In this document: positions 35,286-48,100 of the stretch, piece after piece
Layout of the letters: every line of letters begins with the position of its first letter
How positions within the stretch are numbered: position 1 is the stretch's first letter
The notes under the pieces: model-generated
What the model saw: only the letters and a program-made list of their open reading frames with translations
The model's database searches: none
Told to the model about the DNA's origin: nothing
Position numbers and translations under genes: made by a program
NCBI RefSeq assembly: GCF_040581485.1
Contig: NC_090129.1
Span: 19,908,764-19,972,763, forward strand
Direction: 5' to 3'
Length of the DNA: 64,000 nucleotides
Source: Linepithema humile
Lineage: Eukaryota; Arthropoda; Insecta; Hymenoptera; Formicidae

Positions 35286-35730
35286 TAATTTTCTCTAACT
35301 TCTTATTATATTACGATAAAATGATATTATACATTCATCGTAATATACTGAAAAGTTTTGTTTTCTAAAGTGTGAGAGCTTAAAATTCAGATTCTAAATC
35401 TGGATAAAGCATTCATTATTACGTTAATCAGGAAAGACTAATGTCGCTCATTTCTGCAAATTGGTGGAAAGGTCGGAATCGTCGCGAGGCGGATCGGGAG
35501 CGGAGATCGGCGAATTAGCATTTCGGGAGCACCGACGTGCAACACTGGCGCGAATCTAGAGCGCTGGTATGTTATGAAACGATAGCACAGATCCATGGCA
35601 CGTTTAGTTAGAAACTCAATGGCGGTTACAGGTTACCTAGGGCTTCCTGCGGAAATGGCCAATATACACCTCCGACCTCCAACTCACTCAGTTGCTCGCG
35701 CGAGTGCAAGCGCGCGCGAGCGCGCGTTTG

Positions 35731-35758
35731 CTCGCTCGCTCGCTCGCTCGCTCGCTCG
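35731..35758. repeat. (CTCG)7 microsatellite
   Basis: Seven perfect CTCG units lie in a CpG-rich block that also contains alternating GCGC runs. It has no coding role. CTCG repeats are rare compared with AT-rich simple repeats in this DNA. Confidence 0.9.
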
Positions 35759-37418
35759 GATCGCACTCCTGTCGAGCATTTTGTACCCCATGTCCGTACT
35801 CGACACGTACTTGTTACGGCTCATCATCGTGATCTATGCGCCTACAACAAACGTTACATCCTTAATCCGTTCTAGTTGGGTCGATCCTACGCGCGTGCTG
35901 CGCGAAAAAATCTAACATCATTATCTTGAAATTTCTTTCGTTTTTTAATATAAATCCTCTTGTGCGCGGTTTTACATGGCAAAAAGTACTTTGCTGTCGC
36001 AGTACATTTAATTTATTAATGTAAAAGTAATTTATTAATGTAAATATCGCTATTATGCTGAATTTATCATTATTATGCCGAATTATTACAGTAGGATCTA
36101 TTTTATTAGTAAAACAGAAAAATCTTGTAAAGGTAGAATTTTTTTTTAATGCCAAATAATTTATTTAGTAAGCATATTTTGTTAATACAATGAAATGAAT
36201 AAATTATCACTTGTTTGATGAGAGAATAATAATTAATTGGTTATTATTCTATATCAAAATACTTTGCAGATTTAACAAAATTATGTTACTTTATCTCAAC
36301 ATTTATATTACCTCAATTACATTCAGCATATAAAATTAGCATTTTTAGAAAATCCTTTTACTGTTCATGTGATGATTAACAAAATTTGCTGCGACAGCAA
36401 AAAAATCTATTGATTACAAACGTAATCTATGTGCTATAAATATTGCACCTTTGATTGGCTGGAGAAAAGAGAAATCTTAGAAATTGTATTACTTTTTAAA
36501 AGAAATTCTTTTTTAACCTGTGCAAAATTGCTATAGTAACAAAGTTATTCATCAAGGAACTCGGACTCTATTAGTGCTAATGTAGATAATATATATTTCT
36601 GTACGGGCAGATACGTGACGTACCTAGACGAAGAATTCGCACATGTTCTGTCTGCCGCGAAGGCAAGCAGCGGCCAAGACATTAACACGTTAAGACGTTA
36701 AGACATTACCACTAATCTAAGCAGGAGAGTTTTACTTGCGATTAACTCGCATTCGTTGCATAGTTTTTCTGGTTTCTGGCCATTAGAATTTAGATTTCAA
36801 AATTTTCACGTCTTATCTTATCTCAATTATTACAAAATAATTTAGTATTACAAACAAATCTTATGAGAAAGTTCATTTAAAGTATATTAATTTTCAAAAT
36901 ATTTATAATCGTCTATACAACTTCCTGTGTAACAGACTGTTTTGAACGTAGTATATGTAATATGTATTCGTTTACCTTTTTTGGCGCCTTTAACGGAAGA
37001 AAATTTATTGAACTCGACGAAGATGTCGAAGATCGAATATATTATAGATATGCGTTCCTTTGAGTCGTCGCAAAGAAAGAAGCGTAGCTGACAATGACGC
37101 CACAATACTGACTGACTCTCGTCGTCCGCAGATTTAATCTGTCGAAATGAGTCACCATTTTGATGGGCTCACGACTAACAAACGTGTTTGCGAGAATAAC
37201 AGTCGATGGAGGGCTAAAGGGTTCGCAGAAACGCAAGGTTGGTCCTAAACTCGACGACGTTAATTGATCGTAATTTCTCTTTTAAGCGCGCGGCAAATGT
37301 GATAAAGAAAAGTATTATCGCGAATTATACGAAGGGGAAAATTTTTAAAAAATTCTGAAATTGTTCAAAAAAACTTTATTACAAAATTTATCGCAATTCT
37401 ATTTTAGTTATCTTGTAT

Positions 37419-37450
37419 TGACGTCAATATTGACGTCAATATTGACTTCA
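37419..37450. promoter_or_regulatory. Array of three CRE-like sites
   Basis: Two perfect cAMP-response elements TGACGTCA (37419-37426 and 37431-37438) and a one-mismatch copy TGACTTCA (37443-37450) recur every 12 bp as the unit TGACGTCAATAT. CREB/ATF dimers bind the palindrome. The array lies 1.7 kb before the sevenless ATG. Function is inferred from motif identity only. Confidence 0.5.
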
Positions 37451-39108
37451 CCATTATCTAAAATATTCGAAGCTCTGTTTTATGAAAATTTCTTACTTCA
37501 AAAAAATATATCTTATAAGAATACGTTACTCGAGATTTTAAGATTTTAATATTTAAATAATCTGAATTGTTACAAATAAGAATCGATCAGAGCTATCAAA
37601 ACACGCTTGCGTGATTTTATTCTACAAAATATCATCCAAATGCCCGTTACATTTCTCTCGAAGACAACTATCGGCACGTGCGAATGGATGAATGAAAGTT
37701 TACGAGGATAGTAAGAACAGGTCAATCTGCCAATTGACCAGTCAGTCAGTAGTCGGTGCCGCATGAACGGATCTCCGGATCGTTCCTCCCTTGCGCTCGC
37801 ACCCACACAAAGCGCGCTCCTCGGAGTACCTTCGCCGAGGAGAATTGACAAGCGGAGTGCAGCAGATAAGGGTGCTCATGGACGCGATGGTGGGGGATGG
37901 TTGACTCTAGAGTGGCCATTCGGAGTCAGTTGCTCTTATGCTCGCCAGCTACGAACAGCGCGATCGCGTTGCGCGCCGTCCGACTCCGAGCCGCGTGACA
38001 CAAACGTCACAGACGACCGTTCGCAGGAATAACAATCGCAAAGTAATAGATTCCGAAGTGTGTGTGCAGTAAAAACAATATGAAACGCGACCATGACCAT
38101 TGTAGATTTTGATAAAAAAGAAAGAATTGATAAAACTCTGAAAAAGTTGCGCCTTTCGAATCGCGGCGAAAGTAACGGCGAGAGATCGATGATCCTGTGA
38201 TTTACGAATCGACGGAGGGATTGAAGTGCCGATGCGCAGAATATCTCGCAGTGCAGAAATCGTGATTTGAGTAGGTGGACTTTGTGCGGTGTCGCGAAAA
38301 CGAAGTAACCGTTCGACGCAGTTTCGCGCTCGGACGACGATCATTTCTTATCACCCGATCGTTTTGTTACTCGAACGTTACAAGAAGTTACGGAGGAAGA
38401 TTATGTGTATATTGCTGTCTTCGTTGCAACCGGATGTACGCGCGTCACTTCGCAACGTCACTAGCTCTCATCTGAGAAAAACAGTGATTATTTACTTATC
38501 AGCATCTCTATAATTTGATCGTGAGAAGCATCGCGATCAATCGCGAGGAAAATCTCAGCGAATGATATTGAAAACTGACGGTTCATGAACTGCGCACGTG
38601 GAAAGTGACTCTCTCCTCTTTCTCTTTCCTTTTCCCTATCTCTCTTTTTGTTTTCTCGATGACGAGAAAAGTTGATAAGGATATTTGCGCATGTGCGTCG
38701 AGTGAATAAGTTCGTGCTGAAATTCGCTGTCGCTCAAGCAATCCAGCGATAACATCGCTTTATTCGCGGTAATTACACATTGTAATTTCTCGGGGATTTC
38801 CCGGGACGCCAACTATATCGCCGCCTATTCGTTTCCGGACATTTAACGGAAGTGACCAATTTGATCGCAAATACCGCGGCACTTGTTGATGCGATTGCTC
38901 GGCACGCGACTTCGCGAACGACGGCGACGACCAGTAACGACGACGGGCGTCGCGACGCGTTTCGCAAGATTTCCCGAGAGACATGAGGGAGCATCGCTTC
39001 GATTAGCGCATCCGAAACATCGAGAAGATCGAGCGAGGAGCGATGATCATCGTTAGCTGAACCGGCCGAGGATCGCGCGGAAGGACCCGCGGGGGGGAGG
39101 GGATTATT

Positions 39109-42100
39109 ATGTTAGGAACGGGATTATGCGCTCTCCTGAAGGTGTTGACGCTGGCGGTAGCGGTCGTCGCGTTTTTGCCGGAGGATCTGGAGGATGGCAT
39201 CCCTCCGGCCAGCCTCCAGGAGGAATGCGCTTCGAAGTGTCCGAACTTAGATCTCACGCAGGTAAGAGATCTCTTGCGTGTGATAAAAGATTTATTATTT
39301 TGCAAGTAATTTACCTGAAATAATTAAATCATACGTAACTAAAATTTGATATCATGAAGAAAAATATTTAGAATTTAAAGAATCAGTTTCTTGGATTTTT
39401 TGCATTTTTGTCTATGAATTCCTTGAGCAATTGAGAATTTTTTTTCTTAAAAATATAAAAATCAACATTTTTAGTTGTGTGCAACTAATTCCCTAGACTT
39501 TTATTTGTAACATAAAATTATTTTTTGTAACAAAAAGAGAGCAGTTTCTAAGATTCAAGTTAGAAACTTATTTTTGATATTTATAAAATTCCTTGTTATC
39601 TACTTTTAATATGAAGCTTTAATTGATTATTTTTTTAAATATGAATTACTTTTAGGACAATCTTGTTTTGTTATGATATAAAATTGAATCTGTATATAAG
39701 ACAATTGAAACTTTATCGTGAGACAAGTTTTTCTTGGGAGTTACTTTTAGAAACAGAAAGTTTGTTCAGTCGTGATTCTATTTATTTTTGGCACGTAAAG
39801 CATTGAGGAAAAAAAACCGCACTAATTTGCATGGTTAGTGCGGAATTTTTTCGCTAGATAAAACAACCAAACGAGTGCGTACATTTTTGCGCGCGCAAAA
39901 TAAGAGCCGTTGACGGATAATAGATTCGGATAACGAGGTGATAGTTTATTTACTTGCATTTCAGTCTACAGTTTACATCGAAATCGTCGTTGTATACCGA
40001 TAAGTCGCAATGTTGCACGATTACGAGTTGATTACGACATTTTTGGTTTCCATCGAACTTTCGTTTCGCTTATCGATGTTATTTATGGCTACCTTTAATC
40101 GCATTATACTATCTTATTATAAACACGTGCACGTTGTGTTACGTGACATATGATTATTTTAATTTGCAATACAGCATTAAATATTACAGATGATAAATTA
40201 TATTAAGAAAAAGATACATTTAATTTTTCTTAATATTTATTTATAATTACGATTGGCATATCATTTTCTGTCGGTTGGTTCATGAATGTTCTACGAAATT
40301 TAAATTCATTAATTTTATAGTCATTACAAAAGTGATTTAAAATTACTTTTCTTATGCTACATATTTCTGGGAAAATTCAGAGCTGATTTTCCTAACAAAA
40401 GTTTTATTCTTCAATTTTCTAAATATGAATGTTTTCTCGTTAGAAATCTAATGGCACTTTGCGTGCTCACTCGATGTTTTCACCTCACTATTTGTTTGAC
40501 TCTCACGTTGAGCGTGACGCGCTAATTAATGAGGAATATTCAAAGAGCGCAATGCACAATATGCGTGATCCGCGATCCTCGAAATTTATATCGATTCATC
40601 GATTTTATCACACCGGTGACCTACTTGCATTTCTCACGATGCAGCGCACGTATGCGTATCCTTGCAGCAGTGACGCAATTTTTCGCCACTATCTGCCAAT
40701 TTATCGGAAGCGCAAGAAACTCGCGTACTTGAAGTAGGCGTGCTTAGGTTTAATTGAATCTTAACATTCTTATTTGTTCGGCTTCAAATGCCACACTTAT
40801 CTACGCTATCCAACATTCTTTTTAGCATGCGTGCACCATGCAGTGTATACTTAATAATTAAATAGAAATGCTGTTGCGATAAAAGATTAATTATTCAATA
40901 CAAATGCAAATAATACATATACATTCTAAAAGAATTATATGTAAAATATTTCGAAGTTATTATTTACTTCACAAAATTATTTATTTCATTGAAGTTTTAT
41001 ATTCTTGATCCAGCGTATGCTTTTTATACGCTAATACTTTTCGGACATAGATGTTCAATTAATATCGAAGCTGAAATAGCGATCGAAAATGATCGGTGCT
41101 GAAAGAAAAATAGATTCTAAGCATCCCCAGCTGCGAGGCGAGCGGCGGCGGTACGAAAATGGCCGTGCGCGAACGGCGAAGGACGTATCAATTTAAGTCC
41201 ACTCTCGAGCCCGACTGTACCATTCATTAATTAACTTAACTACACGACGGCGCATCATGGCAGCCCATAAGCATAGCGTCGAGGATGAAAGACGAGCACG
41301 TAACGGATACAGGGCCATCTAATCCCTTTCCTACGAAGAAGGACGAAAACGTTGTTTTCTCGCGCGTCGCCTTGAATTATTATTAATTATATAAATTATA
41401 TCGATCGCGCGTACCTTGATATTCAACTTGAACTTCTGAAGTTATTAATATATAACATAATTTAATTGATTTTTCTGAAAATATTTGGTTACTCTTTTTT
41501 GGTTCATCAAAAGTCTTACAAGAGTTCAAGCAGAATTTTTAGAATGTTTCTATAATATGTATAAAATTATTTAAGATAAGTGACGTGTCAAAGGCCTATT
41601 TTAATATATTTTGAAAATTAAAATTCAAGTTTAAAATTTTCAAAGAATATTTTCAAGAAGCAAGTAACACTTTGTTTCGATACATTTAAGTAGTTAAGTA
41701 AACTGGCCCATTGCAACACAGCGTGCGAAAGGCCTCGCCATAAAAAGGTTTTAATCAGTGCGTTTGACAATTGACGAGAACGGAATTGGTACCAATGATC
41801 AATTTAACTCTCAAAAAGATCGTTGCCAACGTTTTTTCTGAAATCAAATCACGATTATTCTTACAAGAATATGCAATCTATAGATATCGTCAATCATGTT
41901 TTAATTCAAATGTTTATAATATATATCAACGATTGATGTAATCGGTGAGGTTAAAATTCTTATATTTATATTAGTTATCAAAGATTTATCATATCTAAAG
42001 ATAAATATGTCAACAATTTTAAATTCTTTTTAAATTCAATCTTAAATTCTTCCTTATTTGATAGAAAAACAAAACATGTTTTAATATATAGACATAAGAA

Positions 42101-45100
42101 AAATTATAAACTTATTCTTATAGAAGTAAAAAGTATCGCGTTTGGTGCAGTTATTGATAACGTTTGATATAAAAATAACTCTATGAGAAACGGTTTTATC
42201 TTTTTAAACAACCGCAAGTAAAATAACTGAAGCGAGTATATTTAAAATAATTTTAAATTATTGGCTTTAAAGCGAAACTTGCAATTATGAAATCGCGCTT
42301 TTCTTCGAGGAAACGACGTTGCACGAATTGCGACGCTATTTGTCGATGAATATGCAGACCGCACACGATCAGGCGGAAGAATTCATTTTTACTCCAATTA
42401 GTTTTATGACAGTTGCGCGATATTGTAAGTCATCGAACTCTCGCAACCCTTTCTCGTCCGCGCGCTAGCGATTCAATTATACCGTCGTCACCAGATAAAG
42501 AGAAGCGTGATCCAGAAATCACTTGTTCGATTCTTTATCTAAAGTACATAATTTAATTTTTTACTAATCTATTATACCTTCTCCCTTCGTCAATTTCAAA
42601 ATAATCAAAGAAAACTTTTCAAAACAGCTCGATAACATCTCGATCGAATGTCACTTCTTGCTCGACAAAAAGAACGCGCAGTAATTTATGGATTGACCAC
42701 GCTGCGATTATAATTCCCGTAACTCTTATTAAATTCCTTTTGTAATCTTTGAAATATTCATATTTAGAGATGTACGAACCGGAAAATATCGCTTTCCAAA
42801 AAAAGCATTATTAAGATTAATCTGAAAGAGATTTTTTTATATAATTTTTCTGAGTTATCAAATAGTTAACCTCTGTGATAAAAGTGATTAAAATAATATC
42901 ATTTAATTACACTATGTTTTTATTCTTCAAGAATGTAAAATACTTAATTTTCTACATAAATTAATAAGAAATTTGATAACTTGTGGAAAAATTTTCTCTT
43001 GATTGAGGTGCAAAGGGCAAGTATTTGCCTATTTGTACATTACATATTTTATGTTATTTGGTTTAAAAAAATCCTGATAATTTAAGTTTTCAAATGGTCT
43101 CACCGCTAGTCAAAAATGAGGCGCCCGTGTTATTTACTAAACACATAAGCACCAGTGGCAAGTTCTTATCATTATCTCAGGGTGATGTTTAGAGGATGAC
43201 CTTAAGCTTGCATAACGACGACGAGAAATTCTCTTTAGACGTCTTAGTCTCACGCACGCCGGCCCTGACGCTCTAATCTCGAATTGGTAATGATAAGTTT
43301 TAACGTAATAAATAATTTATCGTTCTTCGTCGTAATTTAGCTGTTTCTACGTTTTGTCACGCTGTTTCTAAATATGTCGCGATATTAACAGAAATAACAA
43401 ATCAAAGTACGGATAGTTTATAGAAATTAGGAGTAAAGAAGAAATTTTCGATTATTCAATATCGAGAAAACAGATTTTATAAGATTCGTGTAAATAGGAA
43501 AACTAGGACTAAAAAATTGACTAAATGCACTTGAGTATCAAATAAGCGATTTTTGATAAAAGAATCCAAGTTTCTTTGTGCCAAAAAATTTTATTGTTAA
43601 TATGTGAAAATTTAAAGTGTTACGATATTGATCTACTGTGATGTATTCAATGTGTGCATTGCACTGACAGTTGTATATCAACTATACCTTAACAAGGAGC
43701 AATCATTGCGTATTCATGTATTACAAGAAACGTTCAACTAAAGTGTAGTCGCATGTAGTTCTATCACAAAACAATGCAAATACCTATAGATAAGTGACAG
43801 ATAGCGAGTTCCGTCAGTCTACGATTTATTAAAACGCTCTAACATTATCGCATAATTTAAGTTGTATCTAATATGCGCGAGGAAAACATTTCCGAGTATT
43901 CGCAATGCGATATGCATCTATTTTGTGACGTGTAACTTTCTTTGCGAATATATTTCTTTAAATAGTCATCGAATAATATGTAAACATAATGCAACATTTG
44001 CAATTTTATAATAGATAACTTAGATTGCGGAAGTAATTTTTGCAGAGATAATGAATGTCAGCATCGTAAAATGAATACTTGCACTCTTACATACAGAATA
44101 TGAAATATCGAACGAGAGATTCTGCATTCTCGCGCGACAAGCCTGATGTTACGTTGAATATGCAGGATCGTCCGGCATGCAACATTATATGTGTAGCCAT
44201 ACACAATGAACTTCCTGCCGGCCACATCCTCTCACCTACAACGCGACGCAGTAGGGGTTCACCTCGCGGCGCATCGATAATCGTGCGAAATTCGTCTTTA
44301 ATCGCGATGCAAATCTGGAGCGCGTAACTCACTCGATTTGTTACATTCTCAATAACGTTAACATTATAAGATAAATTACTTGACGGTACTTGTTTAATGT
44401 TATTCTATTGCGCCGATAATACTTATCAAGATATTATTACTCGTCTAAAGAAGTCAAAGGAGAATATATTATGCATATCATTAGAATTTCAAAGCTAGAT
44501 AAAAATAATAACACTTTCGCTGATTACGCGTTCCCTTATTTAATTTTTTAATTAAATTCTTTCTATTTTTGTTTATTATTTGCACGCGTTAATATTTTAT
44601 ATAAATTATTAATTTTTTACTTAACAAGAATCAAAGGAAGATGGAAAGCGGCAATTTTAAAAAAATTGAGCGAATAAGACTTTTGCCAAATGTTCAAAAC
44701 GATGTGGGTATCGGTAGAATGATCTTTCTCAATTTTATTAATTAGACGTAAGGCCAAAAGTTAAATTAAAAACAGCCGCATCAGCTGCCACTCGTTACTC
44801 GCTCAAAAGTGCAAATGACTGTTCACATTCCCCGTATATATGTCAACGTATGTACGCGTTTTAATTGGGATGACGTCAGTCGAAAGCGGTTGGTACCGTG
44901 TTTCCCAGGATTTGTTTAGGCTAAAAAACACAATGAGAACGCAGAAGATATTCGACAAAACCGATGAAGCATAAAATTGTAAAATTCACGATAAAATAGA
45001 ACAAAATCTTGCAATTTCTAAATCAAATCTTATCGCAATGATAAATGCGGAATTATTATAAATCAAACATTGCTAAACTCTTGACAAAAGGATCTCTTTG

Positions 45101-48100
45101 CTTTCTCAGACGAAAAGAATTCGGCTTATTGACGATGACGAGTAGTGGATCATTTTATATGAGGGATTTTTTCGGGTTACCTCGTCGAAAACTAACGCTC
45201 CAAACTTTGTGAAATGGATGTGGGTACAGACCCGTATGTAACTGTAATCGGATGCATTAGCGCAAATGCCGAGGAAGATTAATCGCGTGTGAAAAGGGGG
45301 CGACACCCCTTTTCTCAGAAATCTACGCGCAGAGGGATGTATCTTTGTATTTTATTTACGAACGTCTTCGGGAGATCGCGTGCACGCGGGATAAGGAATC
45401 GTAGTGCGCGTGAACGCGCGATGCACCGAAGTGCATTTCAATAGCCTGTCTCGTGCATCAGGATCTACAAGTCAATGATAACCTAGATTCTCATCTCGTG
45501 CGGTTGAACGAGGCCGGCCCGTTGTCGGCGATGTCATCGTCAATTTTTATCACGCTCCATTCAATTCGCGTCGCGCCAACACAGCGGATTTTATTCACGG
45601 GAAACGATCGTCGACGATTTTCGTCGGAACGCATTAGTCACGCCACGATGTGTACAAACACCTAATTACTATCACAATACGATTTGTTGAATTGAACTCG
45701 AAAAGAGAGACCAATCCTTTATTTTTACTTATTATTTCTGTGATTTCTGAGAATATTAGCTCTGCGGGAGCACGCGATAATGATTTTGTTCGTCATAGCA
45801 GTTCGGAACGATTTTGTACACATTTATCCATGCTACAGAATAAGTTTCAAGTATATTTAAATAAAAAACTAATTTTCTGATATATTTGAAAAATCAAAAT
45901 AATTGTTTAATTATAATTTAAATATAATTTTTGTGTTATACATGTATCTGATAAGAATATTGCGCGACTTTAAATTTATATTTATTTTATACTTACTGAG
46001 CTTTTATATAATTTGTAAATAGGGTGAAAATTGAATGGAATGTGAGAAAATTAAAATATGCGTGGCGATAGCGAAGTCGAAGCTAGTAGAACTTCCTGGT
46101 CGTTATGTTAATAATTGCAATTTCAACTGCGATGTCTATCCTTTCAATTCCCGACGTAATATGAGAATAATTGACGTAGTTCGTGGAAGAAGACGTTTGC
46201 GCACATTTGAGTGACACCGGTGATGTCTGTTTAGTAAACATATCCAGAAAATCTGAAAAATCAGAGATTAGATATCAAAGTGCCTGATAGCCCAAATTTT
46301 AAAATATTCGAAAATGAAACAAGTTTCGCGAAAAAGACTATAATAATGAGAAACTAGCGAAGAGTGGAATTCTATTTTCAAAATATTAGAAATTAAAAAA
46401 ATAAAGAGAACTTTAAGGAACCAAACCCTTTGAAAAGTTTCTTTATTTTTTTACTTTCTCCTGTATATTATTTTATAATATATTAGCTTTGTAAATTAGC
46501 ATACTTTTTTTTATACTTACTCGTTCTTTGAATATGATTGTGTCATGCTTCTAATTCCAAGGTTTTGCGTATTCTCAAATATTTATAGGAAATAAAACTT
46601 TCTGATAAATTTCACGATGATAAATTGTCAGCATAAATGTCCGCCATCTCTCTTGTAATATTGGCGAGTTGATCGTCAAAGGCAAAGCTCGATCTTGGGC
46701 CTCTGTTCCAACCGAGTGGACACCCGACCGGTGTACATCCAACACCGTGCGACCGTGCACGTTGGCGACCGCAGGGAAAAAACCCGACACCCTTTACCTT
46801 AAACTTCAAACAAGCGCGCGCGCAAAATAACAACGTCATATTATTTCGTCGGCGAGTATCAAGTTTTCCGCGTGTTCGTTGCTCCTTTCAACCTCACCGT
46901 GATAACCGCTTCGGGAATGGTGTAGACTTGCTAGAATTTTAAGAGCTATCTTTAACGTCTTTATAATCTTTTATTTTCTCGAAAAGTATTCTGTATTTTT
47001 TATTAAATTCCGCCTTGCAAATACTGTAAAGATAAAAAATAATTAAAATTAACACTATTTTTAATTATAATTGACATAACATTAGCGTCTGATATGTTAA
47101 AATTGGCACTGAAGGAAGAGGGGAAAAAATTCGCAGCACATATGCAAATTAGAAATTTGTATTTCATGAATTATGCATGCATAATTATTGACAGGGGGGA
47201 GAGAGAAGACTCCTCTCCCTCGTCGGAAACGCTCGTGATGGAATCCTAGCGCCGTTTACCGAACGGCGAATGTTTCCATGTAATTCTTCCGTGTTCGACA
47301 CTCGCTATTATTTCCGTCTTCGGGATTACGTCGGGTCGGTGGCGGGAAGACGCAACAGTTGGCCGACGCCGTCGAGCGTGACGGAGACGTTGAAAAAATT
47401 TGCAACGACGGAAGGACGTGCGGAAGGACAGGCACTTAGGTGATTATCTTAGGTGCATTAGGTGATTATCTTAGAACAGATAAAGCCGCTCTTTAGCAGG
47501 TGATTTCCCTTCTTTCCCTTTTTTTCGTAAACGCCGTTGGAATTCACGGATGCGTCTGTGAAAAAACAAGCCGAAAATTAAAGCCGAAGAGGCGTTTGCT
47601 TGGAAAATTGGAAAGACGAATAGAAACTAATTGCGAAGAAGTCGAGTCATTTCGCCAAATTGTGCTACCGATCGAAGAGAACAACTTTCTAAGAATTGTT
47701 TCAGTGAAACGATTAAGAATCTCTTTGATTAGAGAAAATGACGCGTGAAGAAAGTATCCTAATTAAAAATACATAACAAACAATTTTAGAAAAGCAGATT
47801 TGCATTTGCATATGCATTTACGCGCAAATTATGAATGCAAAATGTAATTAAGAGCATTAAGGCGAAATGAAAAGAATTTGCTGCAAGTTTCATCAACTTT
47901 TTGTTTATTAATTCTTTTTTCAAGGAACTTCAAAACAATTTACGACGACGTAAACAAGAGTGCGTAAGATCACGAAGTCGATTAAATCAGTGTGAACTTG
48001 GTACAATGTCGAGGAGATATCGATACGCGTTGCGCAAACATATTCGACAATACCTCGACATCTAACAATACGGAGATTACATGCATGTGAGACGAGCTGA

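Larger units (their letters stand above)
33491..39108. other. Interval from VBP1 to sevenless, includes sevenless 5' leader
   Basis: This 5.6-kb stretch contains the VBP1 promoter, a possible orphan exon (33884-33981), a foldback repeat (35192-35285) and a CpG-rich block with a CTCG microsatellite (35.4-35.9 kb). It also holds a CRE-like array (37419-37450) and a CpG-rich region (37.7-39.1 kb). The last presumably contains the sevenless promoter and 5' UTR. The ATGs upstream of 39109 lead only to short frames. A G-rich run (39090-39102) sits a few bases before the sevenless ATG. Confidence 0.5.

Noticed and set aside
36570..36707. Plus-strand open stretch containing TYLDEEFAHVLSAAKASS
   Set aside because: No ATG and no splice partner, and it is too short to separate from chance.
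36887..37236. Overlapping minus-strand frames ending in a donor-like AAAAAAG|GTAAAC
   Set aside because: One frame lacks an ATG and the other stops before the donor. No partner exon was found.
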